Source: Ochromonadaceae sp. CCMP2298 (taxonomy: Eukaryota > Sar > Synurophyceae > Ochromonadales > Ochromonadaceae). From it: a stretch of DNA of 29,001 bases. Each line of letters starts with the position of its first letter. The stretch's first letter is position 1. The stretch covers positions 1 through 29,001 of the forward strand of contig MU633690.1 in NCBI GenBank assembly GCA_026770595.1, given 5' to 3'. This document shows, one piece after another, positions 9,801 to 22,500 of this stretch. A program made the position numbers and the translations under genes. The notes under the pieces are model-generated. The model searched no databases, had not been told where the DNA came from, and was given only the letters and a program-made list of their open reading frames with translations.

Positions 9801-9964
9801 GCCTGGTTCAGGTAAGCCTCGGCTTGACTTCTGATCTCCAAATCTGTTGATGGCGGGTAAAGGAAGGTGAGGATGTTTATCATGAGCGACAGAAGTATAT
9901 CCGCGTATCAATCTTCAAGCTTACTGGGATGCTGGGCATTTTGCAAGACAGTCGCCAAGTCCAT
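6848..9964 (-). CDS. KPNB1: Importin subunit beta-1 (karyopherin beta 1)
   Basis: This is the nuclear import receptor that binds importin alpha, FG nucleoporins and RanGTP. Six exons (9964-9925, 9843-9785, 9707-9603, 9474-9397, 9301-7058, 6877-6848) join in frame to 851 aa, against 876 in human. The start MDLATVLQNAQ matches the family N-terminus. HEAT repeats run throughout; diagnostic segments are EALGYMCDTMDPE, AVCEATQS, VVRA-type helices, SAWTIGRICEL, SSAYEAMHKMV, DLCRAL, SVKPHVISIFSDIA and AYTG-like SYTGILCGL. The acidic loop used in Ran/cargo binding is present (KQEEDAEDDDTWN, about residues 323-337). Intron placement is lopsided: four introns fall in the first 282 coding nt, then comes a 2244-nt exon, then a 30-nt last exon encoding IIEQVLQNK. 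The last intron (180 nt) has no in-frame stop and carries a 12-bp tandem repeat. Confidence 0.95.
6981..7016. repeat. 12-bp tandem repeat in importin-beta intron 5
   Basis: Three units, TGCAATGTATGA, TGCAATGTATAG and TGCAATGCATAG, start at 6981, 6993 and 7005. They lie inside intron 6878-7057. Confidence 0.85.
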
Positions 9965-10503
9965 CTTGATAGTTTTTGCGTCCGAAGAGCCGCTTTGCTC
10001 GTGAAGCGAAGTTCCTCGTCAACAGTATTCACACCCCGCGAACTGTGAGCTCCTGTGCGTCGAGCAACTCACCGTCGTTAGATAAATCGCTTGCCTGCTG
10101 TTGTCATTGTTGCGTGACTCGTGTGGTGGTCAACCCAGGGTCCCTTTTTTTTGTCGGTATTATTTTTGACCCTTTTCGCTATTATCCGCCGGTCCCCTCT
10201 TTTTTTTACCTAAAACCTGGGACCTTTTTGCTCTTTTTTTGAGAGAGCGCCGTTTCAAGATTATTTGGGAGCGAGCAAACGTCCAGGATGTGGGGTGGAT
10301 GTGTATGTATGTGGTTTGAATGTGGTGCACAATAGGGCATTGAGCAGTTCAGACAGTTGAGTTGACCTCTCGCGTGGTCCTTGGTTTGCCTGCTGAACCC
10401 TGAAGAGCTGACGGGGAACGCGACAGTGCAGTCGGTTCCTCGCGTTTCATTGGCGCCACTACTCACCCTTCAGGAGCTGGCTCGGACCTCGTTGCACCTT
10501 GCA
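9965..10503. promoter_or_regulatory. Divergent importin-beta / dynein promoter region
   Basis: This 539-nt region lies between two ATGs on opposite strands. The plus strand has three T-tracts, each next to a similar GGTCCC/GGGACC box: near 10137-10152, 10191-10208 and 10220-10240. Poly-T tracts often exclude nucleosomes; that use here is inference. The dynein reading frame is open upstream to 10381, but the first in-frame ATG is at 10504. Confidence 0.5.
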
Positions 10504-13500
10504 ATGTCGAATTATGATCAGCCAGCGTCCTCGCTTGTGTGGAACAAGCAATCAACGAAAGTGGCTGACGGGGAGGAGAAGAACAGGCCCAAGCCTAGAT
10601 CATGCCACACGATGACGGTGGTCGGCACGAACGCCTTTCTCTTCGGTGGTATGACGGACGTGGGCACAGACGACAGCCCCGAAGCGGAATCCATGGATTG
10701 CGGGCAGCCTAGCAATGAATTATTCTGCCTAGATGTGTCTCAGAAAATCAACATGGAGTGGAAGCGTGTGCCGGACAGCTCCACCCTGCCCCTGCCCCGC
10801 TGGCGCCACTCCGCCATCCTGTTCGACAACACGCAGATCCTCGTGTTCGGCGGATTCGCCTCCTCCGACCACCGCCTGAACGATGTGTGGGTGTTCGACG
10901 CGGTGAGTTACAAGTGGAGCCAGCCCAACAGGCGCCACAACGAGGAGGCCACCGTGCCCTGCCAGCTGACCAACAGCCAGTGGGCGAACGTGCCCCCCCC
11001 CCGCGCCTCCCACACCGCCACGCTCATCGGCGAGCGCATGTATGTCTTCGGCGGGTATGGAGGATTGGGATATGGGCGCAGAGACATGGATGACTTGCAC
11101 TGTTTGGACGTGGTCAATTGGGTGTGGTCAAAGGTATCTCCCAAGGGAGCGGGACCCGAGAAGCGCTGCGGGCATCAGGCCTGCGCAATCGAGCGCAAGA
11201 TCTATATCTTCGGGGGATCCAACGCCTCCACCCAGTTCTACGACGTGTTCATCCTTGATACTGAGTTGGAGGTGCCGGTCTGGTCCAAGCTGAACTGCGC
11301 CTTACCTTGTCCTGTTTGGAACAGTACCTCCTGCTCTGTCATCGCCATCCCCACCTGGAAGCTGTTTACCTTCGGAGGTATCACCGGCATCCTCTCAGAC
11401 AACGACCGCCAAGGACGCATGTCCAACGCCACGCACATTATGGACACCGGCATCGAGAGATGGACAGAGCCCAAGATAGACGGCCGCGCCCCCTCCCCCA
11501 GATCCGACTCCTGCCTGGCGTATGACCCCAAAGGCTCCCGGCTGCTGGTCTACGGTGGCTGGGCTGACGAGTGGCTGGACGACCTTTATACGCTAGATGT
11601 GGGGAATATCGTCGGTCCCCCCTATGCTATCACGAACATCTTCCCTGCGATGGGCCCGGTCACCGGGGGCACCGACGTGGCCATCTTCGGAATCGACTTC
11701 ATCAATACAAAAAACATCATTATACGCTTCGGATCCATGCGTGCGTTCATCGACGTCGTGGGGGTGTACGTCAGCCAAACTAAGATCTCCTGCGTCTCCC
11801 CGAACGCCTCAAAGTTCCCCCCCGGCGAGGTGGACGTGCGCATTTCCCTGGAGGGGGACAGTTTCACCACGACCTTCCAGAGGTTTGCTTTCTTCTCAGT
11901 TACCAACTGCTCCAAGTGCATTATGTACGGTCCAGGCATATTGTCGGGCTGCGCGGTGGCCGAGGAGGTGTCGTTCGTCATCCAGGCGAGAGACGACAAC
12001 GGAGAGAACCGCACAACTGGCGGGGACGAGTTCAACGTCCTCATCACAATGCGAGACACATCCACCACCCTGGAAGCTGAGCCTATCCGTGTGCCCGGCG
12101 TGCTCTGCGAGGACATGGAGAATGGCAAGTACATGTGCACTTATGTGGCAAAGTACGAAGGACACTACACCATTAACGTCGAGTTCCTGGGCACATTCGG
12201 GGGCAAGCCGGGGGCGCTTAGGGGCTCCGGGGGGGAGATCGAGTTCTCGAAGACGGCGCCCAGAGAGTACAACCAGATGAGCGGCGATTTGGTGATAAAC
12301 ACGCTGAAGAATGACGTGGAGAGGCTGGAGAAGTTTACCCAGGAGATGTCGCGGAATATACTAGTCCGGGTGCGGGATGACTCTTGGTCCTCTGAGGAGC
12401 AGATCCAGGTGCTGATGCGCATCAAGGAGTCATTGATGATCTTCGAGGAGAAGGAGCTCGAGATGTCGCTGCTGGTCGATCGCTCAGAGTGTCTGCTGAA
12501 CTACCTTGTGGAGGAGAATATCACCATAGGGGGTACGGAGGAGACACTGGCGGCGAGCAAGTTCCTGTGGGAAAAGATTATGCGGGAGGCGCCGCAGATC
12601 CACAACAAGATCGCGCCTATGATGCGCGCACATGCTAGCAAGATTAAGCAGGATATCCAGTCCTATGAGGCGCACGTGAAGGGCTACAAGGAGGCGCTCA
12701 GCCAGGCTCAGTACTATGTGTACGCGACGGGTACGAAGATGAGCTTGGAGTTGCTGGAGGCGGCTCGCAAGATGCATTCGGCTGAGCAGGCCACGGCCGA
12801 CAAGATGGCCCAGATCGCGAATATATTCGAGTGCATCAAGGAGATGGAGCTGACGATGAAGCTCATGGACGATGTATCCGACCTGCTGACGGACTTCAAG
12901 GTGCTCTGGGAGGTGAACCAGAAGGTGGCTGCGGCGGTGGAGGAGGCGCGCAGGGTGCACTGGGCTAAGCTGGATTCCGAGGCGCTGGAGGACACTGCCA
13001 AGGGGTTGGTCCTGAGTCTAAGAAAGCTGCCCAAGACCGTTCGACAGTCTGACGCATTTCAGGGGATGGACCGAGGCGTGAAGGAGTTCATGATCACGTG
13101 CCCGATCATCACCTCCCTGAGAAGCCCCGCTATGCGGGAGAGGCACTGGCGGGAGTTGATGGATGTGGTTAAGAAGCAGATCGCGTTGCCCTCCTCGAAG
13201 CCCCAAATGCCCCTGTCCGATCTGCTCGACCTGAAGCTGCACCAGCACGCAGCAGACGTGGACGAGATCACAGAAAAGGCGTCCAAAGAGGCCAAGCACG
13301 AGGACACACTCAGGAATCTGGAGGCCACCTGGTCGACGGTCAACTTCACCATGACTTTCTACAAGGACACGGACGTGCCGCTGCTGAAGCTGGAGGACGA
13401 GATTGTGGAGCAGTTGGAGTCGGACCAGATGGCGGTGCAGTCCATCGTGGGCTCGCGCTACGGGCACTTTAAGACAGAGGCAGCTGACTGGCAGCGCTCG

Positions 13501-16500
13501 CTGGGTCTTGTCTCTGACGTGTCTCAGCTTCTCTCCGAATTGCAGCGCACCTGGTCCTATCTGGAGCCGCTGTTCGTGGGGTCAGAGGAGGTGCGCAAGG
13601 AGCTGCCTGAAGACGCCGCGCGCTTCCAGCAGATCGACTCGCAGGTCAAGGCCATCCTGCAGAAAGGCTGGAAGATACGTAACGTACGTACTATCTGCAT
13701 GCAGGCAGGCTTGCTGGACACTTTGCACGGGCTGGAGGCGGAGCAGGACCGCTGCAAGAAGAGCCTGTCTGACTTCCTGGACGGAAAGCGCCGCCAGTTC
13801 CCTCGCTTCTACTTCACCTCCGAGGCGGACCTGCTGGATCTGCTGTCCAACTCCTCTCAGCCCAACAAGGTCCTCGCGCAGGTGGACAAGATCCTTCTGG
13901 CCACGAAGGAGCTCACGACGGAGTTGCGGGCGGGAGAGGACCGGCCCCATGCGACGAGGTTCGTGGCCGGTGTGGGCAAAGAGGTCATCGAGTTCGATCC
14001 CGCGGTGAAGCTTGTGGGCAAGGCGGAAAACTACCTAAGAAGCCTTCTGGACGCCCAGATATTCACACTTTCTAAGTGTCTAGCCGCGTCTATGAAAAGC
14101 TACCCTCAGAAGCTACGGGTCGAGTGGGTGACCGCCAAGGACCCCAAGTCGGGCGAGGCTGTGGATCCCGCGCAGATTATTCTGCTCGTCGCGACGATCG
14201 ACTTTGTGCAGCAGGTGGAGCGCAACATGGCTCAGTGCACGGCGGGCGACCCCCGCGCGCTGCTGAAGTGCTACGATCTGGTCAAGTCCCAGCTTGGGGA
14301 CTTGATCAATTTAACCCAGGCCGCTTTGAGTAAGGCCGACAGGCAGCGCGTGATGGCGATGATCACCACCGACGCGCACAACCGTGACATCCTCGACGTG
14401 CTGCTGAAGGACAAAGCATTCAGCCCCACAGACTTCCAGTGGCAGTCCAAGCTGCGCCCCAGCTTCGTTGACAAGCTGGACAAAGGCGTCACACACATCG
14501 TCTCCTCTGCTCGCTTCGACATATGCGACGCGCCCTTCTTCTACGGCTTCGAGTACCTGGGCAACGGACCCAGACTGGTCATCACCCCCCTCACGGACCG
14601 CATCTACGTCACGGCCACTCAAGCGCTAAACCTGAAGATGGGCTGCGCCCCGGCGGGCCCGGCCGGCACGGGCAAAACCGAAACAACCAAGGATCTGGCG
14701 GCGGCCCTGGGCAAATGCTGCTATGTGTTCAACTGCTCTCCAGAGATGGACTACCAGTCTATGGGTAACATATTTAAAGGGCTGGCGGCCTCGGGCAGCT
14801 GGGGCTGCTTCGACGAGTTCAACAGGCTGATTCCGGAGGTGCTGAGTGTGTGCTCCGTGCAGTTCAAGGCGGTGTGCGACTGTCTCCGCGCGTTCGACGC
14901 CAAGAACGAAGCCACCCACAAGGTACGACCCTATTGACCTGAACCCCCTTAACTATGTGTATTTAAACCCCATCCCTCTATACTGAAATGTGTACTTAAC
15001 CCGCTCTCTCTTACTGAAGGTCACTATCGAGGGGGACACGGTGTCTCTAGACCCCACCTGCGGTGCATTTATCACCATGAATCCGGGCTACCTGGGCCGC
15101 TCCGAGCTTCCCGAGGGGCTGAAGGCTTTATTCCGGCCTATCACCGTAATGGTGCCGGATCTGGTGCTGATCTGCGAGAACATGATGATGGCCGAGGGCT
15201 TCCTGAATGCCAAGCTGCTGGCCAGCAAGTTCTACGGGCTGTACTCTCTGCTGTCCGAGTTGCTCTCGAAGCAGAGTCACTACGACTGGGGCCTAAGAGC
15301 AGTCAAGTCTGTATTGGTGGTGGCGGGGCAGTTGAAGCGCGCAGAGCCGGATCTTAACGAAGAGGCGCTGCTGATGCGGGCGCTGAGGGACTTCAACATT
15401 CCCAAGATCGTGCAGGCCGATGAGGTGTGTGTGTATGTATAAATGTGATCTAACCCCTCTTTGTACATGTATCTTACCCCAACTCCCAACCCCTCCTATC
15501 ACCTACCACCTACCACCCAGGTCATCTTCTTCGGCCTCCTGAATGACCTGTTCCCAGGGTTGAATCCGCCGCGGGTGTTCGACGAGGAGCTCAGCGAGTG
15601 CATAAGCACAGCCTGCGACAACGCGGGCCTCTGGCCAGACCCTTTCTTCACTTTGAAGGTCATGCAGCTAGACGAACTGCTGGACATCCGCCACTGCGTG
15701 TTCATTATGGGCCCCGCAGGCGCTGGCAAGTCTACCTGCTGGAAGATGCTGCAGGCTGCGCGGAACCTGCGCTATCCCGATGTGAAGGTGAAGACTGTCG
15801 ACATCAATCCCAAGACCATGCCCACCGAGGACCTATACGGGCACATCTCCATGAGCACGAGGGAGTGGAAGGACGGCCTGCTGTCCAGTGTGATGCGCGA
15901 CGTGGGACGCATCCCCAACGAGCATCCCAAGTGGCTCATCCTGGACGGAGACCTCGATGCCAACGTAAGCCCCCCCCCCTCTATGCACCTATTAAACCCT
16001 CCCTCTATATATTACCCATTAAACCCTTCCTATGGACACCTAACCCTCAGTGGATCGAGTCGATGAACTCCGTCATGGACGACAACAAGATGCTCACTCT
16101 GGCCTCCAACGAGCGCATCCCCCTCAAGCACTACATGCGCATGGTGTTCGAAATACGCGACCTCAAATACGCCACTCCGGCCACCGTATCCCGCGCAGGC
16201 ATACTGTACATCTCGACCGATGGGGGCTCCCAGTGGCGCTCGATTATCGGCTCGTGGGTGCGCTCCCGCCCCGACGAATTGCTGGAGGACACGGATAGGG
16301 AGGTTATCCACTCGATGTTCGAGCGCTATCTCCCCTCCTGTCTGCAGTACTTCGCGATGGAGTTGCAGGGCGTGGTGACCACGAACGACGTGTCCCTGTG
16401 CGTGTCGGTGTTGCGCCTGCTCGACTCCATCCTTACGCGCTCGATCGTCGTAGACCCAACTACCTTCGAGATCGCCTTCGTCTTCTGCCTCATCTGGGGG

Positions 16501-19500
16501 TTCGGCTCCGTCCTCACCACGGCCGACGACGGCACCGACCACAGGAAGCTGTTCTCAGAGTGGTATCGGGGCAAGTTCAAGTCGGTGAAGATTCCCTCTC
16601 GGGACACGATTTTCGACTACTGGCTTGACCCCCGGACGTCAAAATTCGAGTCTTGGAAGTCCTCCCCCGCCTTCAGAGAAATCGAGTTCGATTCGATGGT
16701 TATGAATATGGCTGAGGTTACGGTGCCCACAGCCGAGACGGCCAGTGTGTCTTACTGGCTAGATCTGCTGGTCAGGGGGGGGTTCCATGTGATGCTGGCG
16801 GGGCCGGCGGGTACAGGCAAGACTCAGTTGGTGAACGGGCTGCTGCAGTCACTGCAGCACGACCAGCACATATACACCAACGTGAATATGAACTTCTACA
16901 CTACCGCGGCGGTGCTGCTCACCTCTCTCGATGCACAGTTGCAGAAGCGCACAGGCACGACGTTCGGGCCTCCAGGCTCTCTGAAGCTAGTGTACTTCGT
17001 GGATGATCTAAATCTCCCCGAGGTGGACACGTACGGCACGCAGTCCGCCATCGCCCTCCTGCGCCAGCATATCGACTACGGCCACTGGTACGACCTGACC
17101 AAACTCACCCTCAAGACTGTGGACGACTGCCAATACATCTCGGCACTCAACCCCACCGCGGGCAGCTTCATGGTCAACCCCCGCCTGCAGCGCCACTTCA
17201 CCTGCTTCTCCGTGGGCATGCCCTCCGCCACCTCCCTTCTCACCATCTACCAAACCTTCCTCGACGGCCACCTCGACTCGCAAGGCTTCTCCGACCACGT
17301 CATGGCCATCTCCTCCACCCTCATCAAAGGCGCCCTCGCGGTGCACAAGGAGGTGTCTGAGACGTTCAGAAAGACCGCAGCCAACTTCCACTACGAATTC
17401 AACATCCGCCACCTGGCGAACATATTCCAGGGCCTCTTGGTGGCCACCGCGAGCACCTTCAAGGACCCCGAGAAATTCGTGTTTCTGTGGCTGCACGAGT
17501 CCGAGCGCGTGTACGGGGACAGGCTTGTGGACTACGAGGACCTGGACAAGTTCAAGAAAATCATGCAGTCGCAGGCGCGCAAGGCCTTCGCCCAGTACAA
17601 CATTGCGCGCTTCTACCTCTCCGGGGGCGGGGTTAAGGCCGACCCGCTGGTGTTTTGCCACTTCGCGGATGGCACTGCGCGCGCTGGGGAGGATCTAACG
17701 TACGACCAGGCGCTGGATTTGGTGGAATTGAGGGGCACCTTGGAGGGAGCGCTGGTGGAGTACAATGAGGTCAACGCGCTCATGAACCTGGTTCTCTTCG
17801 ACGACGCGGTGCTTCACGTGGCCCGTATCGTGCGCATCGTCAAGCAGACCGGCGGACATGCGCTGCTGGTGGGCGTGGGGGGGTCCGGCAAGCAGTCGCT
17901 GTCCCGCCTAAGCGCGCATATGTGCGGCTTCACCGTTATGCAAATCATGGTCAGTCCAAACTACTCCCTCCTCGACTTCAAGGCAGACATCCAAGGCATG
18001 TACAACAAGGCAGGCGTCAAGCAGGAGGGCGTGTTGTTCCTGCTGACGGACACGCAGATCTCTAACGAGCGCTTCTTCATCTACCTGAACGACCTCCTCT
18101 CCTCGGGCAACATCCCCGACCTCTACTCCAAGGACGAAAAGGAAGCCATCATCAACTCCCTGACCGGCAAGGCCAAGGGCGCAGGGTACTCGCCCGAGCC
18201 CGCCAGCGTCTGGACCTATTTCATATCCAAGATCCGGGAGAACCTCCATGTATGTCTGTGTTTCAGCCCAGTGGGGGGTGCTCTGCGCGTGCGCGCGAGG
18301 CGCTTCCCTGCCCTAGCCAGCTGCACTGTGATCGACTGGTTCCAACCCTGGCCTGAGCAGGCCCTCGCCTCTGTAGGCAACAAGCTGCTAGCGATGGTGG
18401 AATTGGGTACACCCGAGGTGGCACGGGCAGTCGAGTACTTCATGCCCACGGCATTCGTGGCGGTCAACTCTCTCTGCAAGGCGTACGGAGCGTCTGAGTC
18501 CAAGCTCGTCTACACCACGCCCAAGAGCTACCTCGAGATGCTCAACCTGTACACCGCCATGCTGTCCCACAAGCGCTCTGAGATGGACAAGGGCATGTTC
18601 AGGCTGCAGAATGGCATAGAGAAGCTCTACAGGGCTGCTAATGATGTAGTGGAATTGGAGGCCAATTTGAAGATCATGCTCGAGTCGGCGGAGGAGAAAC
18701 GAGCCGTAGCGGAGGGCATTGCCAAGACTGTGCAGAGGGAGAGGGAGGTGGTTGCGAAGGAGAACGACAACGCTAAAGTGGAGGAGTCGAAGGTGGCCGT
18801 TATACAGGCAGAGGTAGCTATCAAGCAGGCAGACGCAGCGAAAGATCTGGAACAAGCAGAGCCTGCCTTGATCCGCGCCAACGGTGCTCTTGAATCGCTG
18901 GATCGCAAAGACCTAGGCAACTGCAAGACCATGGCCAAGCCGCCCGCAGGAGTGGACGACGTCTTCGGGGCTGTTATGGTGCTCCTGGCGGGCGTAAATC
19001 CCAACATTATTGTGCAGAAAAGCGGCCGTGTGCGGGACAAGGACCGCACCTGGGAAGCCGCCAAGAAGGCCCTGCTGGGCAACGTCAACGGCTTCCTGGA
19101 CGAGCTCAAGGCCTTCAAGAGCAACATCGACGAGGGCAGTGTGCCGGAGATAAACTGGAAAGAGGTGCGCCCTTTCTTGCTGCTGGACCATTTCAATCCC
19201 GAGGCTATCGAGAAAAAGAACTCGGCGGCGGCTGGTCTGTGCAGCTGGGTGATAAACATCATCAACTATTACGATATAGTGCTGCAGGTGGAGCCCAAGA
19301 GGATCGCCCTGAGGGCCGCGAACGACCAGTTGAAGACGGCGAATGATCAGCTCGAGACCGTGAGAGCGCGCGTGGCAGCTCTGCAGGAGAGGCTGGACAT
19401 CCTCACAGCGGAGTACAATGAGGCAGAAGCCTCCCGCTTGGACGCGCAGAACGTGGCGGATAAGGGCAAGTTGAAGCTAGAACTGGCGAACCGTCTGACT

Positions 19501-22500
19501 GCCGCGCTGGGCAGTGAGAAGGTGCGCTGGGGGGAGGGGATCGAGCGGCTGCGTATCGAGAGAACGCTGTTGGTGGGCGACTGTCTGCTCGCCTCTGCGT
19601 TCGTGTCCTACATCGGTCCCTTCACGAAAGCGTACCGAGAGAAGCTGATGGACGAGACACTTATACCGCTCGCCATGGCGCCGCCCGTGGGCCAGCCCAT
19701 CCCTATGACAGAAGATATGGAGGCGATCGGACTGTTGTGCAGCGACGCGGAGATCGCGCAGTACCAAACAGAGGGCCTGCCGTCAGACCGAGTGTCCGCA
19801 GAGAACGGCGCCATCGTGCTCAACTCCCAGCGCTACCCCTTGATGGTAGACCCGCAATTGCAGGCTATCCAGTGGATCAAGCGCCGCTACTCAGCCACGC
19901 TGCAGGTGGGGCGCCTGGGCCAGAAAGATCTCATCAGTCGTATCCTCAAGGCGATCGAGCTGGGCACACCTTTCTTGATAGAGAACATGGGCGAGGGAAT
20001 CGACCCCTCCCTTATGCCTATCATTGGGCGCATCACGGTGAAGCGCGGTACAAGAAAGTTCATCCAGGTAGGGTTCTGTATTTGTCCCTCTTATATGTAT
20101 ATTTATGTATTTATCCCTCTTCTCCGGTGTGTATTTATCTATTTATCCCTCTTATCTGGTGTGTATTTATGTGTTCGACCCTCTAATCCTGTGTTTTTAT
20201 GTATTCCTCCTCTACTTCAGGTGGGCGACCAGGAGGTGGAGGTGTCTCCCCTCTTCCGCCTGTACCTGCACACCAAGCTCTCGAACCCGCACTACCCCCC
20301 CGAGGTGCAGGCGGAAACAACCATGGTCAATTTCTCAGTAACCCAGGACGGGCTCGACGAGCAGCTGCTTGCACTAGTCGTGAAGTTCGAGCGACCCGAC
20401 CTGGCCGCCCAGCGCGCCGCCCTGATCCTGCAGCAAAACCTGTTTACCATAAAGGTGAAGCAATTGGAGGATCAGATACTGCTGCGACTGGCAGACGCGC
20501 AGGGGGACATCACTGAGAACCGCGCGCTGATCGAGGAGCTCGAGCTGTCCAAGAAGATCTCCGACGAGATCGCGGTCAAGTTGGTGACCTCCAAGATCAC
20601 CTCGGAGAAGATCGACGTGACCTCTGAGAAATACCGGCCGGTCTCCCGCAGAGGCGCGCTGCTCTTCTTCGTCATGCAGAATCTGCACAAGATCCACACC
20701 TACTATATGTACTCTTTGAATAGCTTTATATTCTTCTTCCTGAGAGGCATCGCCACGGCAAAGTACCCGCCCACGCTGGGAGAGGGCGAGGAAGGGGGGC
20801 CGCCTGAGCTCACACCTGGAGACGTGGGAGCTGCGGGGGGTGCGGGGGGTGCGGGTGCGGGGATGGAGTCTCATTCCAACCCTGCGACTACGGATCTAGC
20901 GGTGCTGGAGGGGCAGATCAGCCTGCGCATTGCGGAGATCGAGGAGAGAGACAAGATGGAGGAGTTTGCAGATCTGCCCCAGCGCCTGCGCCTCCTAAAG
21001 CAGAATGTGACACTTGTGGTGTACGACTTCGTGCGCACGGGCTTGTTCGAGACGGATAAACTGACCGTCATGACGATGATGACGTTGAAGATCATGGTAG
21101 ACGAGGGGCTGCTTATCCGCGAGTACGTGGACGTCATCACGCGCGGCCGTATCGCGGAAGAGGTGGCGCCAAGAGGGCTGGAGCTGTCTGCCTGGCTGAC
21201 TGAGGTGGCCTGGGCGCGTCTCAAGGCCATAGAAGAGGACCTGGGGCCGGTTAACAGCGTATTCGCGGACCTCACCGAGCGCACGGCGGCCGACGCGGAG
21301 GACTGGGAGGAGTGGTACAACCGATCAGATCCGGAGATGTTCCCTATGCCGGGGGACTGCGCCAAGCTCGAAGACGTGCCGAGGCTTATAGTGATGCGCG
21401 TGCTGAGGCCGGATAGACTGCCCTTCGCACTGGAAGATTACGTACGCAAAAACCTGGGCGAGGAGTTCGTCACCCAGCCGCCCTTCACGATGGCCGTTAC
21501 GTACAAGTACACAACCTCGCAGACGCCTTGTCTCTTTGTGCTGTATCCGGGTGTGGACCCTACCTCGTGGGTGGAGGACCTGGGCAAGCAGATGGGTGTA
21601 ACGGCCGAGGCGGGCAACTTCGCCAACATATCGATGGGGCAGGGGCAGGAGAAGCGCGCAGACAGCACGATCCTGCGCATGAGCGAGATCGGGGGCTGGA
21701 TATTCCTGCAAAACGTGCATCTCATGCAGACCTGGCTGCCCACCCTGGACGAGAAGCTGGAGACCCTGAGCCCGCACGAGAACTTCCGAGTCTTCATTTC
21801 GGCCGAGCCGCCGCCCCTGTCGTACATGAAGAACATCCCCGAGGGCCTGCTGCAGAGCTGCATCTGCGTAGCCAACGAGCCCCCCTCGGACCTCAAGGCC
21901 AACATCACCAGGGCGTGGGCGACCTTCTCTCAGGAGCGCATCGACCAGTGCTCCAAGGCCAAGGTATTCAAAGGCTGCCTCTTCGGGCTGTCCTTCTTCC
22001 ACTCAGTCATGCTCGGACGCAGGCGCTTCGGATTCCAAGGTTGGTCTCGCGCGTATGGCTTTAACATGGGCGACCTCCGCATCTGCTCAGACGTGCTCGA
22101 GGCCTACCTGAACCGCAAAACGCCCGTCGTTCCTTGGCAAGATCTGCGCTACCTGTTTGGAGAGATTATGTACGGCGGGCACATTACTGACTTCTTCGAC
22201 CGGCGCACGAACAACACCTACCTGTCAGTGATCTTCAACGAGGGCCTCATGGCGAAGGCCGAATTGGCCCCCCGCCTGCAGTGCCCCGACGCCAATATAT
22301 GGGAGTACGACACGTATGTGGAGTTCATCGCCAAGAACCTGCCCCCAGAGAGCCCCGTGATCTACGGCCTCCACCCTAACGCCGAGATCGGGTTCCTCTC
22401 GAGCAAGGCTGAGAAGCTTTTCGACACAGTGATGCGCCTGGAGGTGGGGTCCGAGAACGGGGACACAGTCGTGGGGGGGATGAGCGTGCTGCGCGAGACG

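Noticed and set aside
10381-10503. N-terminal extension of dynein from a TTG
   Set aside because: No ATG occurs in this part, and the Kelch domain begins naturally after the ATG at 10504.
15598-16050. Upstream part of the very long plus-strand open frame ending at 23418
   Set aside because: Before 16051 this frame differs from the dynein frame, which runs through exon 15521-15964 and an 86-nt GT-AG intron. The dynein AAA2 P-loop is in the other frame.
17008-17661. 217-codon antisense open frame within the dynein gene, and others like it
   Set aside because: Shadows of a GC-rich coding strand; they show no domain and overlap the conserved AAA3-AAA4 coding sequence.
20068-20220. A 51-residue insertion in the dynein protein
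   Set aside because: The frame is open, but the segment is a tandem repeat with a GTAGGG donor and TTCAG acceptor. Removing it restores the family sequence [13 protein letters not shown].
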